NCBI RefSeq assembly: GCF_004355005.1
Contig: NZ_SMSJ01000050.1
Coordinates: 1-40,954 of the forward strand
Length of the DNA: 40,954 nt
Origin: Dankookia rubra
Lineage (GTDB): Bacteria; Pseudomonadota; Alphaproteobacteria; Acetobacterales; Acetobacteraceae
Reading direction: 5' to 3'
Part shown: positions 38,069-40,954 of the stretch, piece by piece
How positions within the stretch are numbered: the stretch's first letter is position 1
Layout: the number at the start of each line of letters is the position of its first letter
Translations under genes and position numbers: made by a program
The notes under the pieces: model-generated
Seen by the model: the letters and a program-made list of their open reading frames with translations, nothing else
The model's database searches: none
Told to the model about the DNA's origin: nothing

Positions 38069-38097
38069 TTCCGCCGGGCGGCGATCTGCTCTAATCC
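38069..38097 (+). promoter_or_regulatory. Putative promoter of pgi
   Basis: TTCCGC (38069-38074), 17 bases, then TAATCC (38092-38097). The spacer ends CGATCTGCTC, matching the 34558 promoter at 9 of 10 positions. A start near 38104 gives a 24-base leader with GGGAAGGG before the ATG at 38128. Confidence 0.5.
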
Positions 38098-38127
38098 CTA
38101 TCCCAACAGGGCGGGAAGGGCACGGGC

Positions 38128-39813
38128 ATGACGGAAGCGGGCAGGCTCCAGGAGGCCTGGGCGGCGGTCGAGGCCATGGCCCGGACCGCGCGCCCGGATG
38201 GCAGCGCGCCGCGGTCGATCCGCCCCCTCTTCGCCGCCGATCCCGACCGCTTCCGGCGCTTCTCCCGCCGCGCCGAGGGGCTGCTGCTCGACCTCTCGAA
38301 GACCGCGCTGACCGGGGATCTGCTGGCCGCGCTGCTGGCCCTGGCCGAGGCCGCGGCCTTACCGGCGAAGCGCGATGCCATGGCGCGCGGCGAGGCGGTG
38401 AACGCGACCGAGCGTCGCGCCGTCCTGCACATGGCGCTGCGGGCGCCGCGCGAGGCGGGATTCAAGGCCGGCGCCGAGGACGCCTCGGCCGAGGTCGCCG
38501 CGGTGCTGGAGCGGATGCGCGACTTCTGCGCCGCGGTGCATGACGGCACCGCCCGCGGCGCAACGCCGCTCGGCGCGCCTGCCGGCGCGACCGGCCTGCC
38601 CTTCACCGACGTGGTCAATATCGGCATCGGCGGCTCCGACCTCGGCCCGGCCATGGTGACCCGGGCGCTCTGGACGCCCGCCGCGCCGCTGCGCGCGCAC
38701 TACCTGGCGAATGTCGACGCGCATGCCTGGGAGGCGCTCAGGCCGCAGCTCGACCCGGCGCGGACCCTGGTGCTGGTGGCCTCCAAGACCTTCACCACCC
38801 AGGAGACCATGACCAATGCCGCGCTGGTGCGGGACTGGCTGCGGGCGGCGCTGGGGGAAGGCGCCGGGCGGCATTTCGCCGCGCTCTCGACCAACCTGAA
38901 GGATACCGCGGCCTTCGGCATCGCCCCCGACCGGGTCTTCCCCTTCCGCGACTGGGTCGGCGGGCGCTTCTCGCTCTGGTCGGCGATCGGCCTCTCCATC
39001 GCCCTCGCTTTGGGCTGGGACGCCTTCGCCCGGCTGCTGGCCGGCGCCCGGGCGATGGACCGGCATTTCCTCGAGGCGCCGCTCGACCAGAACCTGCCGG
39101 TGCTGCTGGCACTGGCCGAGGTCTGGCACGTCAACGGGCTCGGCTACCCGACCCGGGCGGTGCTGCCCTACGACGAGCGCCTCGCGCGGCTGCCGGCGCA
39201 TCTGCAGCAGGTCGAGATGGAGAGCCTCGGCAAGCGGGTGACGCTGGACGGCAGCCCGGTCGCCCGCGCCACCGGGCCGGTGGTCTTCGGCGAGCCGGGG
39301 ACCAATGCCCAGCACAGCTTCCTGCAGCTGATCCACCAGGGCACCACCCCGGTGCCCTGCGACATCATCCTCGTCGCCCGGCCCGACCACGCGCATGCCG
39401 ACAGCCACCGCAAGCTGCTGGCCAATGGCCTGGCGCAGTCGAAGGCGCTGATGCAGGGCAAGCCGGCGGCCGAGGTCGAGGCCGAGATGACGGCGGCCGG
39501 CACCGATCCGGCGGAGATCGCCCGGCTCACGCCGCACCGCGTCTTCCCAGGCGATCGCCCGAGCACGACGCTGCTGCTGCCGCGCCTCGACGCCTTCACC
39601 CTGGGGCAGGTGGTGGCGCTCTACGAGCACAAGGTCTTCAGCCTCGGCGCGCTCTGGGGCATCAACGCCTTCGACCAATGGGGGGTGGAGCTGGGCAAGC
39701 AGCTCACCGGCCCGATCCTGGCGGCGCTGGAGGGCGGCGGGACGGCGGCGCAGGACGGCTTGACCGAGGGGCTGCTGCGCGGCATCGCCGAACTCTGGCC
39801 ACCCGCGGGCTGA
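38128..39813 (+). CDS. pgi: Glucose-6-phosphate isomerase
   Basis: The 561-residue enzyme interconverts glucose 6-phosphate and fructose 6-phosphate in the cytoplasm. PGI signatures are all present: VVNIGIGGSDLGPAMVTRAL (163-182), GGRFSLWSAIGLSIAL (278-293), the catalytic glutamate E365 in QQVEMESLGK, H396 in GEPGTNAQHSFLQLIHQGT, and the C-terminal HKVFSLGALWGINAFDQWGVELGKQL with the catalytic lysine. The length is close to the bacterial norm of about 550. GGGAAGG precedes the ATG. The stop is two bases before the mutL GTG. Unlike Entner-Doudoroff-only aerobes, the organism keeps this step, useful for gluconeogenesis and the pentose phosphate cycle. Confidence 0.97.
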   Translation: MTEAGRLQEAWAAVEAMARTARPDGSAPRSIRPLFAADPDRFRRFSRRAEGLLLDLSKTALTGDLLAALLALAEAAALPAKRDAMARGEAVNATERRAVLHMALRAPREAGFKAGAEDASAEVAAVLERMRDFCAAVHDGTARGATPLGAPAGATGLPFTDVVNIGIGGSDLGPAMVTRALWTPAAPLRAHYLANVDAHAWEALRPQLDPARTLVLVASKTFTTQETMTNAALVRDWLRAALGEGAGRHFAALSTNLKDTAAFGIAPDRVFPFRDWVGGRFSLWSAIGLSIALALGWDAFARLLAGARAMDRHFLEAPLDQNLPVLLALAEVWHVNGLGYPTRAVLPYDERLARLPAHLQQVEMESLGKRVTLDGSPVARATGPVVFGEPGTNAQHSFLQLIHQGTTPVPCDIILVARPDHAHADSHRKLLANGLAQSKALMQGKPAAEVEAEMTAAGTDPAEIARLTPHRVFPGDRPSTTLLLPRLDAFTLGQVVALYEHKVFSLGALWGINAFDQWGVELGKQLTGPILAALEGGGTAAQDGLTEGLLRGIAELWPPAG

Positions 39814-39815
39814 GC

Positions 39816-40954
39816 GTGGCGATCCGCCTTCTCCCCGAGACCACCGCCAACCGCATCGCCGCCGGCGAGGTGGTGGAGCGGCCGGCCGCGGTGGTGAAGG
39901 AGCTGGTGGAGAATGCGCTCGATGCCGGCGCGACCCGCATCGCGGTCACGCTCGAAGGCGGCGGGATCGAGCGGATCACCGTGGAGGACGACGGCTGCGG
40001 GATGGGCCCGGCCGACCTCGAGCTGGCGGTCGAGCGCCACGCCACCTCGAAGCTGCCGGAGGAGGCGATGCTTTTCCGCATCGCCACCCTCGGCTTCCGC
40101 GGCGAGGCGCTGCCCTCGATCGGCGCCGTCGCCCGGCTGGCGATCACCTCGCGGCCGGCGGGCGGCGACGCGCATGCGCTGGCCGTCGAGGGCGGCCGCA
40201 AGGGCGCCGTCACCCCCGCCGCCGGCGCGCCGGGCACCCGGATCGAGATGCGCGACCTCTTCTACGCGGTGCCGGCGCGGCGGAAATTCCTCAAGACCCC
40301 GCGCTCCGAGGCCGAAGCGGCGGTGGAGGCGGTGCGCCGCCTGGCCCTTGCCTGGCCCGGCTGCGGCTTCCGCGTGCAGGTCGAGGGGCGCGAGGTGCTG
40401 TCGCTGCCGCCGCAGGACCGCGACGCCCGCATCCATGCCCTGCTCGGCGCCGATTTCGCCGCGGCCGCCCTGCCAGTGGGGGCCGAGGCGGGCGGGCTGC
40501 TGCTCTCGGGCCTCGCGGCCCAGCCGGCCCATACGCGGGCGACCGGCACCGAGCAGCACCTGGTGGTCAACCGCCGCCCGGTCCGCGACCCGCTGCTGCG
40601 CACCGCCCTGCGCGTGGCCTATCGCGACCTGATCACGGTGGGGCGGCATCCCGTCGCCGCGCTCTTCCTCGAGATCCCGCCCGAGGCGGTCGACGTCAAC
40701 GTCCATCCGATGAAGACCGAGCTGCGCTTCCGCGAGGAGGCGGCGGTGCGCGGGATGCTGATCGCGGCGCTGCGCCGCGCCCTCTCGGCCGGGGCGGGGG
40801 AGGCGGTGCCGACACCGGCCCTGACCCAGTACCGGCCGAGCCCGGGCTGGTCCGGCTGGCGGCTCCGTCCGCCGGCACCGCTGCCGGCCGCGGCCGCGGC
40901 GCTCGGCCTGGCCGAGGCGCAGCTCGCCCTGGCGCCGGGCGCCGTCGCGGCCCC
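39816..40954 (+). CDS. mutL: DNA mismatch repair protein MutL, 3'-truncated
   Basis: The first 379 codons of MutL are in the window. It is a GHKL-type ATPase that links mismatch recognition by MutS to strand removal. ATPase motifs are KELVENALDAGAT with E29 and N33, VEDDGCGMGP, ERHATSKL and LGFRGEALPSIGAV. The S5/transducer domain follows, with LVVNRRPVRDPLL and VDVNVHPMKTELRF near residue 290-305. The frame then enters the proline-rich linker and is cut by the window end, so the C-terminal endonuclease/dimerisation domain is not seen. The start is a GTG two bases after pgi (VAIRLLPETTANRIAAGEVVE), fitting the conserved N-terminus exactly. Confidence 0.95.
   Translation, partial: MAIRLLPETTANRIAAGEVVERPAAVVKELVENALDAGATRIAVTLEGGGIERITVEDDGCGMGPADLELAVERHATSKLPEEAMLFRIATLGFRGEALPSIGAVARLAITSRPAGGDAHALAVEGGRKGAVTPAAGAPGTRIEMRDLFYAVPARRKFLKTPRSEAEAAVEAVRRLALAWPGCGFRVQVEGREVLSLPPQDRDARIHALLGADFAAAALPVGAEAGGLLLSGLAAQPAHTRATGTEQHLVVNRRPVRDPLLRTALRVAYRDLITVGRHPVAALFLEIPPEAVDVNVHPMKTELRFREEAAVRGMLIAALRRALSAGAGEAVPTPALTQYRPSPGWSGWRLRPPAPLPAAAAALGLAEAQLALAPGAVAA

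Overview
The window reads as chromosomal DNA of a very GC-rich alphaproteobacterium, most likely a Roseomonas-like member of the Acetobacteraceae. This rests on three things: the extreme GC content and GC-ending codons, the order DUF3035 lipoprotein - M16 peptidase - degenerate M16 peptidase - pgi - mutL, and the many TRAP transporters, amidases and dioxygenases typical of these soil and water bacteria. The assignment is inference, since no rRNA or tRNA gene is present. I see 37 protein-coding genes, two of them cut by the window ends (mltA at the left, mutL at the right). I see no CRISPR array, transposase, prophage or RNA gene.

Layout. 1-5.2 kb: end of mltA, a 136-bp dispersed repeat, a LutA-like CCG-domain Fe-S protein overlapping a PF10014-type 2-oxoglutarate/Fe dioxygenase, a secreted SGNH esterase-like protein with a serralysin-type C-terminal secretion domain, and an amidase. 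5.2-9.2 kb (minus): a DUF4142 lipoprotein and a complete TRAP transporter with a TakP-like (2-oxo acid) binding protein. 9.3-16.6 kb (plus): a six-gene hyfBCEFGI-like operon. It encodes a membrane complex related to group-4 hydrogenases and complex I, but its large subunit has lost three of the four cysteines that hold the NiFe site. It therefore looks like an energy-converting hydrogenase-related (Ehr-type) complex of unknown substrate, and it is the most interesting system here. 16.9-19.4 kb: a TauD-type dioxygenase, a second amidase and a 49-residue small protein. 19.4-24.1 kb: a GntR-type regulator, a DapA-family aldolase/dehydratase and a second TRAP transporter. The regulator gene and the TRAP operon share a nearly identical promoter and operator, so this looks like a self-contained catabolic regulon for an organic or sugar acid.

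24.2-31.8 kb (minus): cardiolipin synthase-like phospholipase D, an MFS transporter, then a tightly packed set of FAD-linked oxidase, dimethylargininase-like hydrolase, alpha/beta hydrolase and Baeyer-Villiger monooxygenase. 31.9-34.4 kb: a second MFS transporter, a small conserved-looking hypothetical protein and an HpaI/GarL-type aldolase. 34.6-40.95 kb: housekeeping genes, namely the DUF3035 lipoprotein, the M16 peptidase pair, pgi and mutL.

Non-coding signals include three copies (two full length at 136 bp) of a MITE-like repeat with inverted ends, several strong hairpins, and a recurring promoter of the form TTCC(G/A)-N17-TANNNY. In three cases this promoter ends 5-7 bases before an ATG that lacks a ribosome binding site, which predicts leaderless mRNAs. 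Protein coordinates come from reading frames and start-site context; family assignments come from motif recognition without database searches.
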